This document shows, piece after piece, positions 27,587 through 36,137 of a stretch of DNA of 64,000 nt (its first letter is position 1; each line of letters begins with the position of its first letter). The notes beneath the pieces are model-generated. The model did not search any database. It was not told the DNA's origin and saw nothing but the letters and a program-made list of their open reading frames with translations. The stretch is taken from contig JAJPHA010000044.1 of NCBI GenBank assembly GCA_021325475.1, forward strand, positions 1 to 64,000. Reading direction: 5' to 3'. The stretch comes from Rhodanobacteraceae bacterium (lineage in GTDB: Bacteria > Pseudomonadota > Gammaproteobacteria > Xanthomonadales > Rhodanobacteraceae). The position numbers were made by a program, and so were the translations under genes.

Positions 27587-28930
27587 ATGAGCGACTGGCT
27601 GATCGTCAACGCCGAACTGGTCAACGAAGGTCGCCGCTACGCCGGCGACGTGCGCGTGCGCAACGGCCGCATCGAGGCCATCGCACCGTCGCTCGCCGCG
27701 CGGCCGCAGGAGCGCGTGTTCGACGCGCGCGGGCGGCTGCTGCTGCCCGGCATGATCGACGACCAGGTGCATTTCCGCGAACCCGGACTCGAGCACAAAG
27801 GGGATTTTTATACCGAATCGCGCGCGGCCGTGGCCGGCGGCGTCACCAGCTACATGGAGATGCCGAACTCGAAACCGCCGACCACCGACTTCGCCGCGCT
27901 CGCCGACAAGTACGCGCGGGCGGCGCAAAAGTCGCTCGCCAACTACGCGTTCTATTTCGGCGCCACCAACGACAACCTCGAGCAGGTCCGCACGCTCGAT
28001 CCGCACGCCGCCTGCGGCATCAAGGTGTTCATGGGCGCCTCCACCGGCAACATGCTGGTCGACGACCCGGCCACGCTGGAGGCGATCTTCCGCGAGGCGC
28101 GCGTGCCGGTGGTGACGCACTGCGAGGACACGCCGACGATCGAGGCGAATCTCGCCGCCGCGCGCGCCGACTACGGCGCGGACATCCCGGTGCGCTGCCA
28201 TCCCTACATCCGCTCGCGCGAGGCCTGCCTGAAATCGACGCGCCTGGCGATCGCGCTGGCGCGGCGCCACGGCACGCGCCTGCACGTGCTGCACATCTCC
28301 ACCGCCGACGAACTGGAGCTGTTCGAACCGGGACCGCTGGAGCGCAAGCGCATCACCGCCGAAACCTGCGTCCATTTCCTGCACTTCAGCGAGGCGGACT
28401 ATGCTGAAAAAGGGAATTTTATAAAATGCAACCCGGCGATCAAGACCGCCGGCGACCGCGCGGCGCTGATCGAGGCGCTGAAGAGCGGCCGCATCGACGT
28501 GCTCGCCACCGACCACGCGCCGCACACGCTCGCCGAGAAGCAGCTACCCTACGAGCAGGCGCCGTCCGGCCTGCCGCTGGTGCAGTTCGTGCTGCAATGC
28601 GCGCTGGAGAACTGGTTCAGCCGGCTGTTGCCGCTGGAACTGATCGTGGAGAAGACCGCGCATGCGCCGGCCAAGCTGTTCGGCGTGCGCGAGCGCGGCT
28701 TCCTGCGCGAGGGCTACCACGCCGATCTGGTGCTGATCGATCCGCAGACGCCGCAGACCGTCGCCCGCGAGGCGGTGCTGTCCAAATGCGGCTGGTCGCC
28801 GTTCGAGGGCTACACGTTCCGCAGCAGCGTCGCCGCGACCTGGGTCAACGGCCACCTCGCCTGGCACGAGGGCCGGCTCGACGACAGCGAACTCGGCCGA
28901 CGCCTGGAATTCGATCGGCCGAAGAGCTGA
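27587..28930 (+). CDS. pyrC: Dihydroorotase (class I, QxH variant)
   Basis: A 447-residue amidohydrolase of pyrimidine synthesis. The usual HxH metal pair reads Q-V-H in IDDQVHFREPG, as in the Bacteroidetes/Xanthomonas subfamily. The remaining ligands are in GIKVFMGAS (carboxylated Lys), VVTHCED, LHVLHIST and ATDHAPHT. The substrate loop NPAIKT is intact. Two AT-rich codon islands occur, at HKGDFYTES and AEKGNFIKCN. One base separates it from the M23 peptidase. Confidence 0.9.
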   Translation: MSDWLIVNAELVNEGRRYAGDVRVRNGRIEAIAPSLAARPQERVFDARGRLLLPGMIDDQVHFREPGLEHKGDFYTESRAAVAGGVTSYMEMPNSKPPTTDFAALADKYARAAQKSLANYAFYFGATNDNLEQVRTLDPHAACGIKVFMGASTGNMLVDDPATLEAIFREARVPVVTHCEDTPTIEANLAAARADYGADIPVRCHPYIRSREACLKSTRLAIALARRHGTRLHVLHISTADELELFEPGPLERKRITAETCVHFLHFSEADYAEKGNFIKCNPAIKTAGDRAALIEALKSGRIDVLATDHAPHTLAEKQLPYEQAPSGLPLVQFVLQCALENWFSRLLPLELIVEKTAHAPAKLFGVRERGFLREGYHADLVLIDPQTPQTVAREAVLSKCGWSPFEGYTFRSSVAATWVNGHLAWHEGRLDDSELGRRLEFDRPKS

Positions 28931-28931
28931 C

Positions 28932-29738
28932 ATGCTCCTCGGCCTCGTCTGCGCCGTCGGATGCGCCGCCGCAGCCGCGGATGCCGGCGTGCGCCTGCCG
29001 CCGCGACTCGAACAGGGCCAACTGGTCATCGGCCATGCGCCGCCGGGTGTCACGCTCGAGTACGCCGGCCGTGCGCTCCACATCGGCAAGGACGGCGTGT
29101 TCGTGTTCGGGCTGGAGCGCGATGCGCCGCCACGGGTCGCGCTCACCCTGCGCGCGAGCGGCGGTCCGCCGCGCACGCTCACCCTCACCGTCGCGCAGCG
29201 CCGGTATCCGCTCGAACGCATCGAGGGCCTGCCGCAGCGGACGGTGACGCCCGACCCGGAAACCGCCGCGCGGATCGAACGCGAGCAGGCGCGCGTGGCC
29301 GCGGCGCGCCAGCGCGACGACGACCGCGAGGATTTCCTGCACGGCTTCGCGTTGCCGGTGGACGGCGCGCGCATCAGCGGCGTCTACGGCAGTCAACGCA
29401 TCGACAACGGCACGCCGAAAGCGCCGCATCTCGGCCTCGATCTCGCGGTGCCCGAAGGTACGCCGATCCACGCGCCGGCGCCGGGCATCGTCAGCTTCGC
29501 CGAGCCCGATCTCGTGTTGACCGGCGGCACGGTGCTGATCGATCACGGCTTCGGCTTGAGCTCGTCGTTCCTGCACCTGAGCCGCATCGACGTGAAGGTC
29601 GGCGAGCGCGTCGCGCGCGGCCAGGTGATCGGTGCGGCGGGCATGACCGGGCGCGCCAGCGGGCCGCATGTGCATTGGGGATTCAATTGGTTTGAGGTCC
29701 GCCTCGACCCCGCCCTGCTGCCGAAGCCGCGTTCCTGA
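28932..29738 (+). CDS. Periplasmic M23-family metallopeptidase (LytM domain)
   Basis: A 268-residue protein with a short signal peptide (residues 1-18). An N-terminal beta region ends in a charged helix (residues about 110-135). The C-terminal LytM domain has the zinc motifs HLGLD (near residue 170) and HVHWG (near 245), so it is catalytically competent on peptidoglycan cross-links. It starts 1 bp after the dihydroorotase stop and is probably co-transcribed. Confidence 0.9.
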   Translation: MLLGLVCAVGCAAAAADAGVRLPPRLEQGQLVIGHAPPGVTLEYAGRALHIGKDGVFVFGLERDAPPRVALTLRASGGPPRTLTLTVAQRRYPLERIEGLPQRTVTPDPETAARIEREQARVAAARQRDDDREDFLHGFALPVDGARISGVYGSQRIDNGTPKAPHLGLDLAVPEGTPIHAPAPGIVSFAEPDLVLTGGTVLIDHGFGLSSSFLHLSRIDVKVGERVARGQVIGAAGMTGRASGPHVHWGFNWFEVRLDPALLPKPRS

Positions 29739-29846
29739 GCATCGGTTCGATACCCTGGGGACTCGAATCCGACCTTCCGACGCGGAGACCTGATAAGCAT
29801 CGAACCTCAGCAAGCGGTCCCCTTCTCCCGCCACAAGAGCAGAGCT

Positions 29847-30208
29847 TCCGCTCGGCCGAAGGCCGAGCGGGTTACTTCTTTGCTGGTGCAAAGAAGTAAC
29901 CAAGAAACACCTCGAAAGCAGAGCATCCCTCGGAGGACCTGCACGAAGATTTTGCGAGGGGATGAAAGCTCCGTCTACGACTCGTCCGCCGTAGGCGGAA
30001 ACGCCATTCGCTTCGCATGCAGGTCTTCTGTCGCAAGCGAAGCGAAAAGCCGTCCGACCGGGAGCGACCGAGTTGTACTGGAACATTCATCCGACTGGGA
30101 ACCGTCGTGCAGGTCCTCCGGGGGATGCTCTGCTTGAACGTGCTTTCTCTTGGTTACTTCTCTTTGCACGAGCAAAGAGAAGTAACCCGCTCGCCGGATG
30201 CGAGCGGA
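29847..30208. repeat. Long intergenic inverted repeat (about 100-bp arms)
   Basis: Left arm 29847-29946 and right arm 30105-30208 are imperfect inverted copies around a 158-bp centre. Shared blocks include AGCGGGTTACTTCT, GCAAAG...AAGTAACCAAGA, GCAGAGCATCCC and GGAGGACCTGCACGA. Each arm contains its own hairpin (GGTTACTTCTTTG / CAAAGAAGTAACC, one copy with two extra bases per side). The centre holds further hairpins, for example CGCTTCGC near 30011 with GCGAAGCG near 30050. The GGTTACTTCTTTGC hairpin type is familiar from intergenic spacers in Xanthomonadales and Burkholderiales. Confidence 0.85.
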
Positions 30209-30256
30209 AAACCGCAGGATGCGCTTGGAGAACAGAACGAGATGACTGCCGTGCCA

Positions 30257-30312
30257 CCCTCACCCGAAGCCGCTCTGCGGTTTCGGCCTCTCCCGCCGCG
30301 GGGAGAAGCGGC
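30257..30312. repeat. REP-like palindrome before the M61 peptidase gene
   Basis: ACCCTCACCCGAAGCCGC then GCGGTTTCGGCCTCTCCC: a 10-bp stem CCGAAGCCGC/GCGGTTTCGG flanked by the ACCCTCACCC and CTCTCCC words also found in the argE insertion, so it belongs to the same REP family. Confidence 0.65.
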
Positions 30313-30352
30313 AGACGGAATTTCAGCGCTAATCAGATGCGGAGCAAACCCC

Positions 30353-32251
30353 ATGAAGCGTGCGTTCGCCCTCGTTGCCTTCCTTGCTGCCATAGGGTCC
30401 GACGGCGTCGCCGGCGCCGAGCCGGACGCGCAGCCGTATCCCGGCACGATCGCGCTCGCGGTCGATCTCACCGATGCAGCGCGCAAGATCTTCCGCGTCA
30501 CCGAAACCGTACCGGTGCGCGCCGGCGCCTTGGCACTGCGTTATCCGAAGTGGGTGCCGGGCGAGCATTCGCCGAGCGGGCCGATCACCGGCGTCAGCGG
30601 CCTCGTGATCCGCGCCGGCAACGATCGGCTCGCCTGGCGCCGCGACCGGGTGGACATGTATACCATCCACCTCGACGTGCCGGCCGGCGTCGACGCGATC
30701 GAGCTCTCGTTCCAGTTCCTGTCGCCGACCGAAGGCGGCGAATTCGGCCAGAGCGTGTCGGCGACGAGCAAGCTCGTCGATCTCGAATGGAACCAGGTCG
30801 TGTTCTATCCGGCCGGCCCTCCCGCCAACGCGATCTCGATCGCCCCGAGCGCACGGCTGCCGGCGGACTGGGGCTACGGCACCGCGCTCGCCGTGGCCGG
30901 CGGCAGCGGCGGCGAAGTGCGCTTCGCGCCGGTCTCGCTCGAGACCCTGGTCGATTCGCCGCTGCTCGCCGGACGCCATTTCCAGCGCGTCGATCTCGCG
31001 CCCGGCGCGCGCACGCCGGTGCATCTCGACATCGCCGCCGATCATCCGCAGGACCTCGTCATCCGTCCCGCCCAGCTCGCCGCGCACCGCAATCTGGTGA
31101 CGCAGGCGGAGAAGCTGTTCGGCGCGCGTCACTACGATCACTACGATTTCCTGCTGACGCTGTCGGACGACGTCGGCCACTTCGGTCTGGAACATCATCG
31201 CTCCAGTGACGACCGCAGCCGGGCGCGCTATTTCACCGACGACGACACGTATCTGGCCGGCGGCGGCTTGCTGCCGCACGAATTCGTGCATTCGTGGAAC
31301 GGCAAGTTCCGCCGTCCGGCGGGCCTCGCCACGCCGAATTTCGACGTGCCGATGCAGGGCGATCTGCTCTGGGTGTACGAGGGCCTGACCCAGTACTACG
31401 GCGAAGTGCTGGCGGCGCGCGCCGGCATCCGCACGGCCGGACAGTACCGCGACGATCTCGCGCTCACCGCCGCGACCATGGCCGCGCGCGCCGGCCGCGC
31501 CTGGCGGCCGCTGCAGGATACCGCCGACGAGGCGCAGATCCTCTACTACGCGCCGGCGGCGTGGCAGTCGTGGCGGCGGCTGGTGGACTTCTACCCGGAA
31601 GGCTCGCTGCTGTGGCTCGACGTCGACACCACGATCCGCGAGCTGTCCGGCGGCACGCGCTCGCTCGACGATTTCGCGCGTGCCTTCTACGGCATGGACG
31701 ACGGCCGCTACGAAGTGAAAACGTATACTTTCGACGACGTCGTCGCCGCGCTCGCCGCGGTGCAGCCGCACGACTGGGCGGCGTTCCTGCGCACGCGGCT
31801 CGAATCCACCGATCCCGCCGCGCCGCTCGACGGCCTGGCGCGCGGCGGCTGGCGACTGGTGTATACCGATACGCCGACGGCGCTGTTCCAGGCCAACGAG
31901 AAGGTGCGCAAGCTCGTGGATCTTTCCTATTCGCTCGGCCTCGTGATCGACGCCGACAAGGCGCCCGGCAAACTCATCGACGTGATCTGGAACAGCCCGG
32001 CGTTCGTCGCTGGCCTCGCCCCGGGGATGCACCTCGTCGCCGTGGACGACGAAACCTACGACGCCGAACGCCTGCGCGAGACGGTCAAGGCCGCGGCCGC
32101 CGCGCACCGGCCGATCAAGCTGCTGGCACGGAACCTCGACAGCTTCTTCACCTTCACGGTCGAGGATCGCGACGGGCCGAGGTATCCGCGTCTCGAGCGC
32201 GTGCCGGGCACGCCCGATCGCCTGGACGATATCCTCCGCGCGCGCCAGTGA
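30353..32251 (+). CDS. M61-family (glycyl) aminopeptidase
   Basis: A 632-residue protein with a signal peptide (residues 1-22, ending GVAGAE). An N-terminal beta domain of about 170 residues precedes the zinc catalytic region HEFVH (residues 309-313) and EGLTQYYG about 45 residues later, which supplies the third ligand. A degenerate PDZ-like domain follows near residue 520. Family members cleave N-terminal glycine or act on proteins with PDZ guidance. The start is the ATG after the repeat region (MKRAFALVAF); an open frame upstream is just repeat sequence. Likely periplasmic. Confidence 0.88.
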   Translation: MKRAFALVAFLAAIGSDGVAGAEPDAQPYPGTIALAVDLTDAARKIFRVTETVPVRAGALALRYPKWVPGEHSPSGPITGVSGLVIRAGNDRLAWRRDRVDMYTIHLDVPAGVDAIELSFQFLSPTEGGEFGQSVSATSKLVDLEWNQVVFYPAGPPANAISIAPSARLPADWGYGTALAVAGGSGGEVRFAPVSLETLVDSPLLAGRHFQRVDLAPGARTPVHLDIAADHPQDLVIRPAQLAAHRNLVTQAEKLFGARHYDHYDFLLTLSDDVGHFGLEHHRSSDDRSRARYFTDDDTYLAGGGLLPHEFVHSWNGKFRRPAGLATPNFDVPMQGDLLWVYEGLTQYYGEVLAARAGIRTAGQYRDDLALTAATMAARAGRAWRPLQDTADEAQILYYAPAAWQSWRRLVDFYPEGSLLWLDVDTTIRELSGGTRSLDDFARAFYGMDDGRYEVKTYTFDDVVAALAAVQPHDWAAFLRTRLESTDPAAPLDGLARGGWRLVYTDTPTALFQANEKVRKLVDLSYSLGLVIDADKAPGKLIDVIWNSPAFVAGLAPGMHLVAVDDETYDAERLRETVKAAAAAHRPIKLLARNLDSFFTFTVEDRDGPRYPRLERVPGTPDRLDDILRARQ

Positions 32252-32267
32252 TCGCCGCGGCGGCGGA

Positions 32268-33209
32268 TCACGCCATGTAGCCGCCGGCCACGCCCTTGGT
32301 CGCCACCGCCACGGCATCGTGCGGATGCAGGCTTTCGTGGTGGGTGGCGCGGATGTGGAAATCGGCGATGCGCGGATCGGCGTCGAGGGCGTGCTGGATG
32401 CGGCGCGCGGCGTCCTCGCAGAACATCAGATTCTCGCCGTTGAGGCGCGCGAACGCCTGCTCGTCCTCGCGCTTGACCGCGGTCTGCACCGGCGTCTGCA
32501 GCGCCCGCTCGACGCGGTCGATCAGCTCGGCGATCGGCAGATCGAAGCCCGGCGCGAGCCGCACCCGCACCGCCGCGGCGCTGCGCTGACTGTGCGGCGT
32601 GGCGCAGATGCCGCGTTCGCTGCCGAGCCAGGCGAGCACGGCCGCGTGCTCGAGCGGCCGTTCGCGCGGGAAGTCCGCGGCGAAGCGCTCCTGGATCAAC
32701 TGCCGCGCCAGCGCCGCCGAACACGGGCAGGTGCTCGAATACAGCACCTCGACGCCGAGTTCGAGCGTGAACTGGCCCTGCGCCAGCGTCGCCTCGATCG
32801 TCACCGGGTAGGCTTTCCAGCCGCGGTGGTCGCTCACCAGGGCCGGCCGCCGCAGCAGATGCTGGAAGGCGATGCACAGATGGGCGCGGTCGGACAGCCC
32901 GGCGTGCGAATCGAGAAACTCGCGCAGCAGACGGCGCAGCACGCAGGGCGTCAGCGGCTCGGCGCCGAGCACCCGGTCGAGGTGCAGATACAGCCGCGAC
33001 ATGTGGATGCCGCGCGCCTCCGGCCGGGTCAGATTGACGAACGCGGCCACCCGCGCCGGCACCTGTACCACCGCGCCATCGGCACCGACCACGCGCACCG
33101 GCACGTCGATCTCGTCCATGCCGACCCGGTCGAGCGTGCCGGCGACCGCCGGTTCCGCGTCCTTGGCGACGTCGGGCATGGCGCGCAGGGTACCGTCGGG
33201 AAAACGCAT
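32268..33209 (-). CDS. folE2: GTP cyclohydrolase FolE2 (type IB)
   Basis: A 313-residue enzyme converting GTP to dihydroneopterin triphosphate for folate. The metal/active-site Cys motif STCPCSAALAR (near residue 158), the early EARGIHMSRLY and the C-terminal ENLMFCEDAARRIQ match FolE2. AGGAG lies before the ATG. FolE2 works with varied metals and is often Zur-regulated, but I see no Zur-like palindrome upstream. Convergent with the M61 peptidase. Confidence 0.93.
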   Translation of the reverse strand: MRFPDGTLRAMPDVAKDAEPAVAGTLDRVGMDEIDVPVRVVGADGAVVQVPARVAAFVNLTRPEARGIHMSRLYLHLDRVLGAEPLTPCVLRRLLREFLDSHAGLSDRAHLCIAFQHLLRRPALVSDHRGWKAYPVTIEATLAQGQFTLELGVEVLYSSTCPCSAALARQLIQERFAADFPRERPLEHAAVLAWLGSERGICATPHSQRSAAAVRVRLAPGFDLPIAELIDRVERALQTPVQTAVKREDEQAFARLNGENLMFCEDAARRIQHALDADPRIADFHIRATHHESLHPHDAVAVATKGVAGGYMA

Positions 33210-33282
33210 GATCTTCTCCTCGAGCCGGCGTCGCCGGCGGGTGAGCCGTCGAGCGCAGCAGATTTTGAAAACAGGTTCTAGT

Positions 33283-34107
33283 CTACCAGCCGCCCGCGGT
33301 TCGGCGGGCCTCGCGCCAGGCGAGCCACAGCGTGCGCCACGGATGGCGGCGGCGCAGCGCCGCGGCCGGGTCCGCCGCGCGCGCGGCACGTTCCGCGCGT
33401 TCCAGGTCCAGCCGCGCGCGCACGCGCACGCCGAGACCGGGACCGGCGTCGGCGCGCAATGCTTGCGCCAGGAGCTCGCCGACCCGCGCCGTATGCTCGC
33501 GCAACGCCGCTCGCGCCGCGGCGCCGCCGCGGCCGAGGTCGGCGCGCGTCACGCCGTGCCGGGCGAGCAGGTCGAGCGGCACGGCGACGCTGCGCTCCGG
33601 CGCGAATTCCATGCCGGCGGCCGCGCGCCGCAGGTGCGAGCCGATCCACAATTGGGAATTTGCCTCATTGTATACGACGCCCAACAGCGCCGCTTCCAGC
33701 GCCGCCACCGGCCGGTAGAACGATGCCAGCGCGCCGCACAGCGCGGCGAAGCTCGGCGCCGGCGGCGCCTCGAGCTGCGCCATCGCGCCGGCAGTGAGCT
33801 CGCTCCAGCGCGACGGCGCGATCGCCCGGACCTGCGGCGCGGCGAACAGCGTCTGCGTGATCGGATGGCGCGCCGTGCCGGCGCTCGCGCCGAGCAGTTC
33901 CTGGCGCCACCATTCGAGCTTGGCCGCGGCCACCTCGGGTTCGCGGATGGCGAAACAGCAGAGTTCCAGCTCGTGCACCAGGCTGCCGAACGCGCTCGCC
34001 GTGCGGCGCTGCGCCGGGGCGACGAACAGCGCCACGACGATCTGCTCGGGGTGGGCCTCGAGCCATTTCCGTTCGAAGGCGTCGAACGGCGCGTCGGCGT
34101 GTGCCAT
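33283..34107 (-). CDS. Squalene/phytoene synthase family protein
   Basis: A 274-residue helical protein of the trans-isoprenyl synthase type. Expected Asp-rich motifs are degenerate: the first appears as AIREPEVAAAKLEWWRQEL, the second region as NEANSQLWIGSHLRRAA. It may not be a true head-to-head synthase. It follows gph by 6 bp in the gph-ubiG group. Xanthomonadales often keep such a gene beside ubiG, perhaps linked to hopanoid or quinone lipids. An AT-rich codon island covers VYNEANSQLW. Confidence 0.75.
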   Translation of the reverse strand: MAHADAPFDAFERKWLEAHPEQIVVALFVAPAQRRTASAFGSLVHELELCCFAIREPEVAAAKLEWWRQELLGASAGTARHPITQTLFAAPQVRAIAPSRWSELTAGAMAQLEAPPAPSFAALCGALASFYRPVAALEAALLGVVYNEANSQLWIGSHLRRAAAGMEFAPERSVAVPLDLLARHGVTRADLGRGGAAARAALREHTARVGELLAQALRADAGPGLGVRVRARLDLERAERAARAADPAAALRRRHPWRTLWLAWREARRTAGGW

Positions 34108-34113
34108 CGCGGC

Positions 34114-34797
34114 TCAGACCAGCCCGAGCACGTCGAGCAACTCGTGCGGCGTGGCCGCCACGACGTCGGCCTGCCAGGCGTGCGGATCGGCGCCGTCGAG
34201 ATAGCCCCAGCCGGCGGCGACGGTGCGCGTCCCGGCGCGACGGCCGGCCTCGATGTCGCGCGGGTCGTCGCCGACGTAGACGCTGCGATTCGCGCGCACG
34301 CGCGCCAGCGCGCAGGCGTGCAGGATCGGCTCCGGGTCCGGCTTGCGGGTCGCCAGGCAATCGCCCGTCACCAGCGCCGCGCAGCGCGCTTCGAGCGCGA
34401 GCGCGGCGAGCAGCGCCCGCGCCAGCCAGCCCGGCTTGTTGGTCACCACGCCCCAGCGCCAACCGCGCGCCTCGATCGCGCCGAGCACCGCGTCCATGCC
34501 CGGATAGGTGCGCGTGTGCGTGGCGATCGCCTCGGCATAGAGTTCGAGAAAGCGCGGCAGCAGGGTCTCGATGCGCGCCTCGTCCGCGTCGGGAAAACCG
34601 CGGCGCAGCATGGCGCGGCCGCCCTTGGAAACCACCGCGCCGATCGCCGCGGCCTCGGCCGGCGGCTCGCCCTGCTCGGCGCGCAGGCGCTGCATGGCCA
34701 CGATCAGGTCGGGCGCCGAATCGACCAGCGTGCCGTCGAGATCGAACAGCACCGCCTCGATCGCGCCACGCAGGCGCAGGTCAGGGTTTGCGCGCAC
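34114..34797 (-). CDS. gph: Phosphoglycolate phosphatase-like HAD hydrolase
   Basis: A 227-residue HAD phosphatase: motif I VLFDLDGTLVDSAPD, motif II VVTNKP, the Lys of motif III near RKPDPEP, and motif IV YVGDDPRDIEAGR. GTG start inside the 3' end of ubiG (17-bp overlap). Next to ubiG this family member is either phosphoglycolate phosphatase or MupP (MurNAc-6-phosphate phosphatase, the neighbour of ubiG in Pseudomonas); the sequence does not decide. Confidence 0.88.
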   Translation of the reverse strand: MRANPDLRLRGAIEAVLFDLDGTLVDSAPDLIVAMQRLRAEQGEPPAEAAAIGAVVSKGGRAMLRRGFPDADEARIETLLPRFLELYAEAIATHTRTYPGMDAVLGAIEARGWRWGVVTNKPGWLARALLAALALEARCAALVTGDCLATRKPDPEPILHACALARVRANRSVYVGDDPRDIEAGRRAGTRTVAAGWGYLDGADPHAWQADVVAATPHELLDVLGLV

Positions 34798-35491
34798 AGG
34801 CGAGATAGTTCACTTGTACACTTTGCGTGAGCCAGGCGCGCCGGCGCAGCGGATCGTAGGCGAGCCCGCGCAGATCGACCAGCGCCAGTCCGGCCGCGCG
34901 CAGCGCCGCGGCGAGCTCCGACGGCCGCAGGAACTGCGCATAGTGGTGCGTGCCGCGCGGCAGCAGACGCAGCACGTATTCGGCGCCGACGATCGCCGCG
35001 GCGAAGGCGAGCGGCGTGCGGTTGAGCGTCGAGAAGAACGCGCTGCCGCCGGGCGTGAGCAGGGTCGCGATCGCGCCGATGAGACGCACCGGATCGGGCA
35101 CGTGTTCGAGCAGTTCCATGCAGGTGACGACGTCGAACGCGCCGGGCGCCTCGGCGGCCAGCGCCTCGGCATCGATCTCGCGATAGGCCACGCGCAGACC
35201 GGATTCGTGCAGATGCAGCCGAGCCACTTCCAGCACGCGCGGCGCGAGGTCGATGCCGGTCACCTCGGCGCCGGCGCGCGCCAGCGCTTCGGCGAGAATC
35301 CCGCCGCCGCAGCCGACGTCGAGCACGCGCGCGCCGCGCAACACGACGCGCTCGGCGATGTAGTCGAACCGCACCGGATTGAGATCGTGCAGCGGCCGCG
35401 ACTCGCCCTCCGGATCCCACCAGCCGCGCGCGAGCTTGTCGAATTTCGCGGTCTCCGCCGGATCGACGTTGGCCGCCGTATTGGTCATCAT
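34781..35491 (-). CDS. ubiG: Ubiquinone biosynthesis O-methyltransferase
   Basis: A 236-residue SAM-dependent methyltransferase performing both O-methylations of ubiquinone synthesis. Family motifs: FDKLARGWWDPEGESRPLHDLNPVRFDYI at the start, glycine-rich motif I LDVGCGGGILAEALA, GIDLAP, and MELLEHVPDP. Two ATGs are adjacent; the first is used. No obvious ribosome site. Overlaps gph. Confidence 0.95.
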   Translation of the reverse strand: MMTNTAANVDPAETAKFDKLARGWWDPEGESRPLHDLNPVRFDYIAERVVLRGARVLDVGCGGGILAEALARAGAEVTGIDLAPRVLEVARLHLHESGLRVAYREIDAEALAAEAPGAFDVVTCMELLEHVPDPVRLIGAIATLLTPGGSAFFSTLNRTPLAFAAAIVGAEYVLRLLPRGTHHYAQFLRPSELAAALRAAGLALVDLRGLAYDPLRRRAWLTQSVQVNYLACARKP

Positions 35492-35504
35492 CAATGGTTT
35501 CGGT

Positions 35505-36137
35505 CTAGGGACAATCCACCGCCGCCCGCACCTGCAACCGCGCCTCGATATCGCGCCACTCGGTGTCGGGCTGCTCGACCGCGAAGTGTACCGTGTAGTG
35601 CGCGCCGCGTCGCGGCGTGAACGCCGTGCCCCAACTGTCGTCCATGCCGATCGGAAAACGCTCGACGCGGACGAACCCCGGCGCGACGGCGATTTCGGCC
35701 TCGGTGCCGCGCTGATAGAGAAAGACGTGATCGGCGTCGTCGAGCGCATGCAGGGCGATCCATTGCGTCAGCGACTCGCGACGCGCGAGCACCAGCCTGC
35801 CCTGCGCGTCGTGCACCGCAAGTTCGATCCCTGCCGCCGGCCGCTCCGCGGCGACGACCTCGCCGTCCGTCGCCGTCGGCTGCGCCTTGCGCCTCAGCGC
35901 GAGACCGATGCGCGCCTCGATCGGCGGCAGGCCGGCGAGTACGCGCGTGACGCTGCCGGCCGTGGTCAAATCCACCGCGCCGAGATCGACCGTGTAGCCG
36001 TCCCGGCACAGCGCGCTCGGCGCCGGCTGCGGCGTGAACGTGCCGTCGCCGCGATAGCCGGTGTACTGCGCAAGCCGCATCGTACAGCCGGCCAAAGCGG
36101 CGATCGCCAGCGCGAACGCAACCGGGCGTGTCTTCAT
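35505..36137 (-). CDS. Putative lipoprotein of unknown function
   Basis: A 210-residue protein with a lipoprotein signal (lipobox LAGC, modified Cys18). The rest has no domain I recognise. A Cys pair (ALCRDGY and the C-terminal VDCP) may form a disulfide. The ATG overlaps the stop of the preceding beta-helix gene (ATGA), so the two are coupled. It lies between the MTA deaminase and ubiG, which are close neighbours in Pseudomonas, so this pair looks like an accessory insertion. Confidence 0.7.
   Translation of the reverse strand: MKTRPVAFALAIAALAGCTMRLAQYTGYRGDGTFTPQPAPSALCRDGYTVDLGAVDLTTAGSVTRVLAGLPPIEARIGLALRRKAQPTATDGEVVAAERPAAGIELAVHDAQGRLVLARRESLTQWIALHALDDADHVFLYQRGTEAEIAVAPGFVRVERFPIGMDDSWGTAFTPRRGAHYTVHFAVEQPDTEWRDIEARLQVRAAVDCP

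Larger units (their letters stand above)
29739..30352. other. 614-bp gene-free stretch made of repeats
   Basis: Between the M23 and M61 peptidase genes I see no gene. It contains a large inverted repeat (29847-30208) and a REP-like palindrome (about 30257-30312). Short ORFs on both strands here are translations of the repeat arms, lack ribosome sites and are not counted as genes. Confidence 0.75.

Noticed and set aside
29872..30137. Small ORFs on both strands in the 29.8-30.2 kb spacer
   Set aside because: They translate the two arms of one inverted repeat and so resemble each other; no start signals.
33210..33282. Zur box upstream of folE2
   Set aside because: No AT-rich palindrome of the Zur type is present.
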